The position numbers and the translations under genes are program-made. Positions 57,422 to 64,000 of a stretch of 64,000 nucleotides of DNA are shown here, piece by piece. Origin of the DNA: Pelomonas sp. Root1217 (GTDB taxonomy: Bacteria > Pseudomonadota > Gammaproteobacteria > Burkholderiales > Burkholderiaceae_C). Below the pieces are notes generated by a model. The model was not told where the DNA came from, searched no databases, and saw nothing but the letters and a program-made list of their open reading frames with translations. Within the stretch, counting starts at the first letter, position 1. The number at the start of each line of letters is the position of its first letter. The DNA lies in contig NZ_LMDC01000023.1 of assembly GCF_001425705.1 (NCBI RefSeq), forward strand, positions 125,463 to 189,462, written 5' to 3'.

Positions 57422-58672
57422 TCAGCCCCTCACCTCACCCTGCCCCAACACCACCCACTTCATCGACGTCAGCCCCTCCAGCCCCACCGGGCCGCGGGCG
57501 TGGAACTTGTCGGTGGAGATGCCGATCTCCGCGCCCAGGCCGTATTCGAAGCCATCAGCAAAGCGCGTGCTGGCATTGACCATCACGCTTGCCGAATCCA
57601 CCTCGCGCAGGAATCGCATCGCGTTGGGATGATTCGTCGTCAGGATCGCATCCGTGTGATGCGAGCCATAGCGATTGATGTGGGCAATGGCTTCGTCAAG
57701 TGAATCGACCACCTTGATGCTGATGATGGGGGCGAGGTATTCGGTGGACCAGTCTTCCTCCGTCGCCGGCACCGCGCCAGGCACCAAAGCCAAAGTCCGC
57801 AGGCAGCCGCGCATCTCCACGCCCTTGGCCTTGAAGATGGCCGCGATGCGCGGCAAGAAGGCCGGCGCCTGGGCCGCATGCACCAGCAGCGACTCGGTCG
57901 CGTTGCACGGGCTGTACTTCTGCGTCTTGGCGTTGTCGACGACCTTGAGTGCCTGCTCCAGGTCCACCTCGGCATCGACATAGCTGTGGCAATTGCCGTC
58001 CAGGTGCTTGATGACGGGCACCTTGGCCTCGGCGCTGATGCGCTCGATCAGGCCCTTGCCACCGCGCGGGATGATGACGTCTACCCATTGCGGCGAGGAG
58101 ATCAGCAGACCGACGGCGGCGCGGTCGGTCGTGTTGACGAGCTGCACGGCGGCGCGCGGCAGGCCGGCTTCTTCCAGCGACGCGGCCACCAGCTCGGCCA
58201 GCGCGAGGTTGGAGTGAATCGCCTCGGAACCGCCGCGCAGGATGCAGGCATTGCCGCTCTTGATGGCCAGCGAGGCGGCCTCGATGGTCACGTTGGGGCG
58301 GCTCTCGTAGATCATGCCGAACACGCCCAGCGGCACGCGCATCTGGCCGACGCTGATGCCGGTGGGGCGGCGCTTCACCCCGGTGACCTCACCGATGGGG
58401 TCGGGCATGGCGGCGATCTGCTCGCAGCCTTCGGCGACCGTCGCCAGGGTCTTCGCGTCGAGCTTCAGGCGATCGCGCAACGGGCCGCTGAGTTCGGCCG
58501 CACCGGCCAGATCGCGGGCATTGGCGGCCGCCAGCGCCGGGCCGGCCTCGCGCAGGCGGCGGGCCAGGGCCAGCAGTGCAGCGTTCTTGGCGGCCGTCGG
58601 GGCGGCGGCCATTGCGGTGGCGGCGGCGCGGGCGGCGCGGCCGAGGTCGTCCATGTAGGCGGGCAGGCTCAT
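57422..58672 (-). CDS. proA: Gamma-glutamyl phosphate reductase (glutamate-5-semialdehyde dehydrogenase)
   Basis: A 416-residue aldehyde-dehydrogenase-fold enzyme of proline synthesis that reduces L-glutamyl 5-phosphate with NADPH. Visible are [56 protein letters not shown], the catalytic Cys in [14 protein letters not shown], and the closing [23 protein letters not shown] and [11 protein letters not shown]. The length is normal. proB is not adjacent. The ATG is at 58672. The broken secreted-protein gene starts 8 bases downstream. Confidence 0.95.
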   Translation of the reverse strand: MSLPAYMDDLGRAARAAATAMAAAPTAAKNAALLALARRLREAGPALAAANARDLAGAAELSGPLRDRLKLDAKTLATVAEGCEQIAAMPDPIGEVTGVKRRPTGISVGQMRVPLGVFGMIYESRPNVTIEAASLAIKSGNACILRGGSEAIHSNLALAELVAASLEEAGLPRAAVQLVNTTDRAAVGLLISSPQWVDVIIPRGGKGLIERISAEAKVPVIKHLDGNCHSYVDAEVDLEQALKVVDNAKTQKYSPCNATESLLVHAAQAPAFLPRIAAIFKAKGVEMRGCLRTLALVPGAVPATEEDWSTEYLAPIISIKVVDSLDEAIAHINRYGSHHTDAILTTNHPNAMRFLREVDSASVMVNASTRFADGFEYGLGAEIGISTDKFHARGPVGLEGLTSMKWVVLGQGEVRG

Positions 58673-58700
58673 GGCCGCATTTTCGTCGACGAGCCTCGAC

Positions 58701-60506
58701 CTACAGCTTCGTAAGGTCTGGGCCGCCCTCCGCGCCGAACCAAGCCTTGTTCAACGCCTGGCGAGCGCTGTTCTCGGCGGCCACGTCGCCGCGCTTCCTG
58801 TAGACCTCGGCCAGGGCCGCCAGCGCCCAGCCGTTGTTGCGCACACGGGCCAGCGATTCCCGTAACGCTTTCTCGGCCTCGTCCAGCCGGCCCTGGCGCA
58901 GGCGCACGGCGCCGAGGGACTGGCGCACCGGGTAGTACCAATAGGCCGGCTCGGTGTAGGCCAGGCCCTCCTCGATGGCGACGGCCTGCTCCAGTGCGGC
59001 GGCCGCGCCCGCCAGGTCGCCCTGGGCGTCGGCCAGGCGTGCCGTGGCGACGAGGCGGGCCGTCTGGGCGATGGCCTGGGCCGGGATGCCCCAGGCGTCG
59101 AAGGGCTTGAAGTCGGCGCCCTTTTCCAGCGCCGTGATGGCGTCGATCTCAAGCCGGGCCGCCGCCGCGTCGTGGCGGGTAGCCTGGGCCAGCGCGCGGG
59201 CGTAGTGGTACATGACGCGCACCAGCACCAGGTCGTCGGGCGGCGCGGCCAGCTTCAGGATGACGTCGGGCGGGCTGAACTGGGCGTGCGTCGTGTAGGG
59301 CGCGGCCTTGACGGGCTGCATGATGGGGAAGGCCTTGACGACGTCGACGGGCATGGATGCGTCGAGCTTGGCCGCGGCGTCGATGGCCGTCTTGGCCGCG
59401 CCGCCCATCTGGGCCGACACCATCAGGAAGTGGATGTTGTGCGGGTAGTAGGCCGAGCGGTAAAGCGGGTCGGACGGCGAGGTCTTGAAATAGGCCTCGT
59501 CGACGGCGATGGCCTGGCGGTTGGCATCCAGCGACTCGCGGTACAGGCCGACGCGGTAGTAGATGTGGGCCGGCATGTGCACGATGTGGCCTGCACCGGG
59601 CATCTGCGCGGCCAGGCGGCGCGCGGGCTCCAGCGCGCGCTCGGGCCGCGTCGAGGCCTCGACGGCATGGATGTAAAGGTGGATGGCGCCGGCATGGTTG
59701 GGGCGGCGCTTGAGCACGGTCTCCAGCACGGCGACGATGTCGGCCGTGCTGCCCTTCGGCTTCGCCCCGGCGGCCTCCCAGTAGTCCCAGGGCTGGGTGT
59801 CCATGGCCGCCTCGGCGTAGAGCACCTGCATCAGGTCCTCGCCAGGGAACTGGGCCGCGACGCGCTTCATCGCGTCGGCATAGGCGGCGTCCAGGGCACT
59901 GCGGTCGGCCGGTGGCTCGGCGGCATAGCGCTGTTGCAGGGCTTCGATGAGGACGCGTTCACGCGGCGGCAGCTTGTCCTTCAGCACGACGGCGCGGGTG
60001 AGTGCAGCCCAGGCGGGCGCATTCGCCTCGGCCTGCATGGGCACATTGATGTTGGGGCCCAGCACCAGGGCCTCGCCCCAGAAGCACAGGGCGCAGCCGG
60101 GGTCGAGCTTCTGCGCGGCCTGGAAGGCACGCTGCGCCTCGGCATGGTTGAAGGCAAAGGCCAGGCGCAGGCCCTGGTCGAAATAGGCCTGCACCTTGGG
60201 CGACGCATGCTCGAGCTTGAAGCTCATGCGGCCCAAGTCCTTGTAGAGCGGCACGTCGCCCGGCGCGGCCTTCATGGGCGCGGGTTGGAAGGGCGCGGTC
60301 TCGGTCCTGGGCGTGGTGGCGGCAGAGGCCAGCAGGGCTTGCAGCAGCACGGGCCGGCCGGCCACTGACGGGGCGCAGACGCCGCCGGGGCTGCTCAGCA
60401 GCGGGTCGAAGGCGGCGGCCGTATCGGCACTGCCGGTCAGGGCAACGAGGCCCAGCGCGGCGAGGGCCTGCAGCAGGCGGGTGGCGGGGTGATGGCGTGA
60501 TGGCAT
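58701..60506 (-). CDS. Exported tetratricopeptide repeat protein
   Basis: 601 residues with an N-terminal export signal ([23 protein letters not shown]). TPR-type helix pairs run through the body: [41 protein letters not shown] near 105-150, [12 protein letters not shown] mid-protein, and a C-terminal set ([39 protein letters not shown]). This is the pattern of an uncharacterised periplasmic TPR family. GGAGGT precedes the ATG at 60506, which fixes the start. It is upstream of proA on the same strand. Confidence 0.8.
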   Translation of the reverse strand: MPSRHHPATRLLQALAALGLVALTGSADTAAAFDPLLSSPGGVCAPSVAGRPVLLQALLASAATTPRTETAPFQPAPMKAAPGDVPLYKDLGRMSFKLEHASPKVQAYFDQGLRLAFAFNHAEAQRAFQAAQKLDPGCALCFWGEALVLGPNINVPMQAEANAPAWAALTRAVVLKDKLPPRERVLIEALQQRYAAEPPADRSALDAAYADAMKRVAAQFPGEDLMQVLYAEAAMDTQPWDYWEAAGAKPKGSTADIVAVLETVLKRRPNHAGAIHLYIHAVEASTRPERALEPARRLAAQMPGAGHIVHMPAHIYYRVGLYRESLDANRQAIAVDEAYFKTSPSDPLYRSAYYPHNIHFLMVSAQMGGAAKTAIDAAAKLDASMPVDVVKAFPIMQPVKAAPYTTHAQFSPPDVILKLAAPPDDLVLVRVMYHYARALAQATRHDAAAARLEIDAITALEKGADFKPFDAWGIPAQAIAQTARLVATARLADAQGDLAGAAAALEQAVAIEEGLAYTEPAYWYYPVRQSLGAVRLRQGRLDEAEKALRESLARVRNNGWALAALAEVYRKRGDVAAENSARQALNKAWFGAEGGPDLTKL

Positions 60507-60569
60507 GCGACCTCCAGGCCCGGCAGGGGCCAGGAGGGGCATGCTCGCATCAGCGCCGCGCGGCCGCAA

Positions 60570-63419
60570 TCAGGGCTGCGGTTTGCCCTCGGCCAGCCCC
60601 TCGGCATTCAGGATCTCGGGCTTGCGGCCAATCGCTTCCAGCTGCGGCACGATCTTGGCCTTGTCGCCCACCGCCACGACGATGAGCTGGGCCGGGTCGA
60701 GATGCTGCTGGGCGGCCTTCAGCGCGCTGGCTGCGGTGACGGCGGCGACCTTCTTCGGCAGCTCGGTGATCGCGTTCAGCGGCCGGCCCGAGGACCAGTT
60801 GCCGGCATAGCCGGCCACGACCGCGAGGTTGGTGTCGAACTGGCCCGGCAGCGACAGCAGCTGGGCGTTGCGCACGCGGCCCAGCTCGGCCGCGCCCATG
60901 GGCTTGGCGCGCATGCCCTCGATCTCCTTCCACATGTCGACCAGGGCCGGCCCGGTCACGTCGGTGCGCACGCTGCCGCGGATGCCGAACTGGCCGCGCT
61001 CACGGCCCATGGTGTAGCCGGAATGGATGCCATAGGTGTAGCCCTTGACCTCGCGCAGCTGGTTGTTGATGCGCGACGTGAAGAGGCCACCCAGGGCCGC
61101 GTTCATGACGTTGATGGCGGCTGCATCGGGCGCGGCGGCGAAGGGGCCGGGCGAGACGACGGCCAGGGCCGTCTGCGGCGCGCCGGGCTTGTCGACAACG
61201 ACGGTGCGCGCGGCGATGGGCTTGGCCGCAGGCAGCGGCGCGGCGGCTGCAGCGGCACCCTCGCCCTTCCAGGCGCCGAACAGCGGCTCGATCAGCGCAC
61301 GCAGCTCCGCCTCGGTCAGGTCACCGGCAACCACCAGGGCCGCACGCTCGGGGCGGTAGTGGGCCTGCCAGAAGGCGCGCAGCGCAGCGCCATCCACGGC
61401 CTTGATGCTGGCCTCGGTGCCCAGCGCGTTGACGGCGAGCGGGTGGCCCTCGCCATAGGTCACGCGGTTGCCGACGACGTTGGCCAGCAGCGGCGCCTGC
61501 TCACGCATCTGGGCCAGGGCGGCCAGGCGCTGCGCCTTCAGGCGCTCGATCTCGGGCGCGGCAAACGCGGGGTTCAGCGCCAGGTCGGCCAGCAGCCCCA
61601 GGCCTTCCTTGGCGCTGGCCTTGAGGCCGGAGAAGTCGATGCGCGCCTCCTCGCTGCCGGCCTGGGCGTTCAGCGTGGCGCCCAGGGCCGCGGCAGCTTC
61701 GGCAATCTGCTGGGCGCTGCGCGTCTTCGTGCCCTCGGGCAGCATGGCGGCGGTGAAGCCGGCCAGGCCGGGCTTGTCCGCCGGGTTGGCGCCCTGGCCG
61801 GCACGCACCACCAGGGCGGCGCTCACCAGCGGCAGTCCGGGCTTGGGCGAGTAGATGACCGTGAGGCCATTGGCCAGTGTGAAGCTCTGCGCGGCCGGCA
61901 GCGTCAGCGCCTTGGCCTTGGCCGCACCCGGCGGCTTGGCGCGCCAGGCCTCGGCCGCGTTCAGCGACTCGCGCTCACCCTTGGCCGCCTTGGTGGGCGC
62001 CGGCGGTGTGGCCACCTCGGGCGGCAGCACCTGCTCGCCCGGCTTCGCCTGCACGACGACGCGGCGGTCCTTCTTGAGCCATTGCGCAACCGTGGCACTG
62101 ACGGCGGCCGGGCCCAGTTGCCCATAGCGCGCCAGGTCCTTGCCGACAAAGCCGGGGTCACCGGCCATCTGGTTGTAGTGGTTGATCAGATCGGCCAGCG
62201 ACGTGACCTTCTCCATGCGCTGCAGCAGCTGGGTCTGGATGGTGGCGCGGGCCTGGCCCAGTTCGGCGTCCGTCGGCGGCGTGGTGGCCAGCTTGGCGAT
62301 CTCGGCGTCGACCAGCTTCTCGATCTCGTCCAGCGACGCGCCGGGGCGGGCGACGATCTCGATGTTGAAGATCGAGCTCAGCGACTGCGAGTCCTGCCCC
62401 ACCTGCACGCTCTGCGCGAGCTGCTTGTCGCGCACCAGCAGGCCGTAGAGGCGGCTGGCCTTGCCGCCGCCCAGCACATGGGCGGCGACGTCCAGCTCGG
62501 CGTCACCGGCGGCGAACATGGGCGGCGTGTGCCAGGCGAGGTTCAGGCGGCTCAGCTCGATGCGGTCAGTGACGACGAGGCGGCGCTCCTTGGTGATCTC
62601 GGGCATGGCGACATGCACCTCGGGCACCTTGGCGCCGGCCTTCAGCGAGCCGAAATACTTCTGCACCAGGGCCTTGGCCTGCTTGGGGTCGAAGTCGCCG
62701 GCCAGCACCAGGGTGGCGTTGTTGGGCCGGTAGTAGGTGCGGGCAAAGTCCTTCACGTCCTTGAGCTGGATGCTCTGGATGTCGGCATGCGAGCCGATGA
62801 CGGCGGCGCGGTAGGGGTGGCCTTCGGGGTAGAGGGCCTGGTACATCGCCTCTTCGACGATGCCGTAGGGCCGGTTCTCGAAGCTCTGGCGGCGCTCGTT
62901 GCGCACCACGTCCTGCTGGTTGGCCAGGGCCACCGAATCGACCTCGTCGATCATGTAGCCCAGCATGTCGGCCTTCAGCCACAGGCCGAGTTCGAGCTGG
63001 TTGGACGGCAGCGTGAAGAAGTAGTTGGTGCGGTCGAAGTTGGTCGAGCCATTGCTGTCGGTGCCGCCGGCGGCGTCGACGAACTTGTCGAACTCGCCTC
63101 GCGGCACATGCTTGCTGCCGGCGAACATCAGGTGCTCGAACAGGTGGGCGAAGCCGGTCTGGCCCTTGGCCTCGTTGCGCGGGCCGGCATGCACCCACAG
63201 GTTGAAGGCCACCAGCGGCAGGCGGTGATCCTCGACGAGGATGACCTCGAAGCCATTGGGCAACGTCAGCTTCTCCTGGCGCACGGCGAGCTGGCCGGCC
63301 TCGGTGCTGACGGCGGCCTTCATCGCGGATTCAGGGGCGGCGCCTGCGGGCAGGGCGGCCGAGAGGGCGCCAGCCAGGGCCAGCAGCGCGACGAGACGGC
63401 GGGGGGCGGGAGCTTTCAT
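60570..63419 (-). CDS. M16 family zinc metallopeptidase (fused two-domain, pitrilysin type)
   Basis: 949 residues with a signal peptide (about 1-28). The N-terminal half has the inverted zinc motif HLFEH (His92, Glu95, His96) in GFAHLFEHLMFAGSKH, and a downstream Glu region (SFENRPYGIVEEAMY). It is the catalytic domain. The C-terminal half (from about 500) repeats the fold without HxxEH (FTLANGLTVIYSPKPGLPLVSAALVV) and is the inactive clamp domain. It is a periplasmic peptide-degrading enzyme. Fusing both halves in one chain is common in Burkholderiales. The ATG is at 63419. Confidence 0.92.
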   Translation of the reverse strand: MKAPAPRRLVALLALAGALSAALPAGAAPESAMKAAVSTEAGQLAVRQEKLTLPNGFEVILVEDHRLPLVAFNLWVHAGPRNEAKGQTGFAHLFEHLMFAGSKHVPRGEFDKFVDAAGGTDSNGSTNFDRTNYFFTLPSNQLELGLWLKADMLGYMIDEVDSVALANQQDVVRNERRQSFENRPYGIVEEAMYQALYPEGHPYRAAVIGSHADIQSIQLKDVKDFARTYYRPNNATLVLAGDFDPKQAKALVQKYFGSLKAGAKVPEVHVAMPEITKERRLVVTDRIELSRLNLAWHTPPMFAAGDAELDVAAHVLGGGKASRLYGLLVRDKQLAQSVQVGQDSQSLSSIFNIEIVARPGASLDEIEKLVDAEIAKLATTPPTDAELGQARATIQTQLLQRMEKVTSLADLINHYNQMAGDPGFVGKDLARYGQLGPAAVSATVAQWLKKDRRVVVQAKPGEQVLPPEVATPPAPTKAAKGERESLNAAEAWRAKPPGAAKAKALTLPAAQSFTLANGLTVIYSPKPGLPLVSAALVVRAGQGANPADKPGLAGFTAAMLPEGTKTRSAQQIAEAAAALGATLNAQAGSEEARIDFSGLKASAKEGLGLLADLALNPAFAAPEIERLKAQRLAALAQMREQAPLLANVVGNRVTYGEGHPLAVNALGTEASIKAVDGAALRAFWQAHYRPERAALVVAGDLTEAELRALIEPLFGAWKGEGAAAAAAPLPAAKPIAARTVVVDKPGAPQTALAVVSPGPFAAAPDAAAINVMNAALGGLFTSRINNQLREVKGYTYGIHSGYTMGRERGQFGIRGSVRTDVTGPALVDMWKEIEGMRAKPMGAAELGRVRNAQLLSLPGQFDTNLAVVAGYAGNWSSGRPLNAITELPKKVAAVTAASALKAAQQHLDPAQLIVVAVGDKAKIVPQLEAIGRKPEILNAEGLAEGKPQP

Positions 63420-63499
63420 TCGTATCGGTCCTCGAAGGGCAATGCGGGATTGGGCGACGTGTTCAACACGATGCGGAAGTGCCGGGAGTCACCACGAGC

Positions 63500-64000
63500 C
63501 TACCAAGGCGACAGCCAGGCGAGCAGCGCCAGCCACAGCGGCGCCGTGGCGACGTAAAGGATGGTGGAAACGACGGTGGCGGCCGTGACCTCGGCCTCCA
63601 GCGCGCGGTAGCGCTGGGCAAAGATCAGCGCGTTGGAGCCGGTCGGCAGCGCCGCGATCATGACGATGACGGCCAGCGGCATGCCGTTCAAGCCCAGGCC
63701 CCAATGCGCGACACCGAGCACCACGGCCGGCATCAGCAGCAGCTTGGCCAGCACCAGCCCGGCCAGGCCGCGCCAGGTGCGCGGCCAGCCGTAATAGGCC
63801 AGGGACATGCCGATCAGCGTCAGGCACAGCGGCACGACGGCCGTGCCCAGGCTTTGCAGCGCCTCGTCGGCGACCGCAGGCAGGCCCAGCCCGGTCGCGT
63901 TCCAGGCCAGGCCGGCCAGCACCGGCAGCACGACGGGGTGGATGACGGTGTTGCGCACCGTCTGCAGCAGCGTGCCGGCCAGGTTCCCGGTGCTGCGCTC
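63500..64000 (-). CDS. AEC (auxin efflux carrier) family transporter, C-terminal part
   Basis: The last 166 residues of a gene that enters from the right edge. The hydrophobic helices and motifs are VRNTVIHPVVLPVLAGLAWN, LQSLGTAVVPLCLTLIGMSLAYYG, LLLMPAVVLGVAHWGLGLN, MIAALPTGSNALIFAQRY, and the final TATVVSTILYVATAPLWLALLAWL. These match the second half of AEC/MdcF-like permeases. Family members move malonate, malate or auxin. The substrate is not clear from this fragment. Confidence 0.85.
   Translation of the reverse strand, partial: ERSTGNLAGTLLQTVRNTVIHPVVLPVLAGLAWNATGLGLPAVADEALQSLGTAVVPLCLTLIGMSLAYYGWPRTWRGLAGLVLAKLLLMPAVVLGVAHWGLGLNGMPLAVIVMIAALPTGSNALIFAQRYRALEAEVTAATVVSTILYVATAPLWLALLAWLSPW

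Noticed and set aside
60702..63557. 951-codon open frame on the plus strand opposite the M16 protease
   Set aside because: No recognisable domains, low-complexity composition, and full overlap with a gene whose motifs are intact. It is an antisense artefact of high GC.

Overview
This is a GC-rich chromosomal segment that is almost fully coding. The gene set points to a betaproteobacterium of the order Burkholderiales, most likely the Roseateles/Pelomonas/Rubrivivax neighbourhood. Lineage markers are the rsmB-DUF4390-ntrY-short ntrX operon, a DUF2917 protein, an AtpI-type ATP synthase subunit I and a betaproteobacterial tRNA-Phe. The genus is an inference from gene content, not from a marker alignment.

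Layout. 1-7.7 kb (minus strand): the 5' part of atpI, then SMP-30, GNAT, alaX, glyoxalase-like, PhzF, GNAT, aminotransferase, L-Asp/Glu racemase, DUF2917 and DMT-exporter genes, many overlapping by 1-4 bases. 7.7-17.5 kb: a divergent MocR regulator with a clear three-half-site operator, a receiver-domain protein, uup, an alpha/beta hydrolase and TetR gene with two identical palindromic operators, dctA, fghA and cca. 17.6-26 kb (plus): a complete RND efflux operon (adaptor, pump, outer-membrane factor), then a PHB-depolymerase-type esterase, a thioredoxin-like protein and an MFS transporter. 26-30.5 kb: a decayed SGNH-hydrolase gene, a UvrA2-type ATPase, and a degraded integrated element (integrase tail, DUF2971 fragment, string of hairpins) on the 3' side of tRNA-Phe(GAA). 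30.5-38.1 kb: ntrX-like, ntrY, DUF4390, rsmB, folE, a TlpA-like protein, lemA and queC.

38.3-47.4 kb (plus) is the most distinctive block. It encodes a BMP-type ABC importer interleaved with two isochorismatase-like amidohydrolases (one a close match to biuret hydrolase BiuH, the other a candidate triuret hydrolase), allophanate hydrolase AtzF, an AtzH-like protein and a GntR/FCD regulator. It reads as a complete uptake and mineralisation pathway: triuret to biuret to allophanate to ammonia and CO2. 47.5-54.4 kb holds a second BMP-type ABC importer, with a Tsx-like outer-membrane channel and an adenine deaminase, and reads as purine nucleobase/nucleoside salvage. Together the two form a nitrogen-scavenging region. 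54.5-64 kb: a MuiA-like DUF4139 protein, small membrane and GNAT genes, a small secreted-protein gene broken by an in-frame TGA, proA, a TPR protein, an M16 protease and a partial AEC transporter.

Non-coding highlights are two copies (36.2 and 53.2 kb) of a ~112-base structured element whose main stem shows three compensatory base-pair changes, a CACAGAG inverted repeat at 48.4 kb, and a second, synonymously diverged copy of the AlaX C-terminal tail lying just downstream of alaX.
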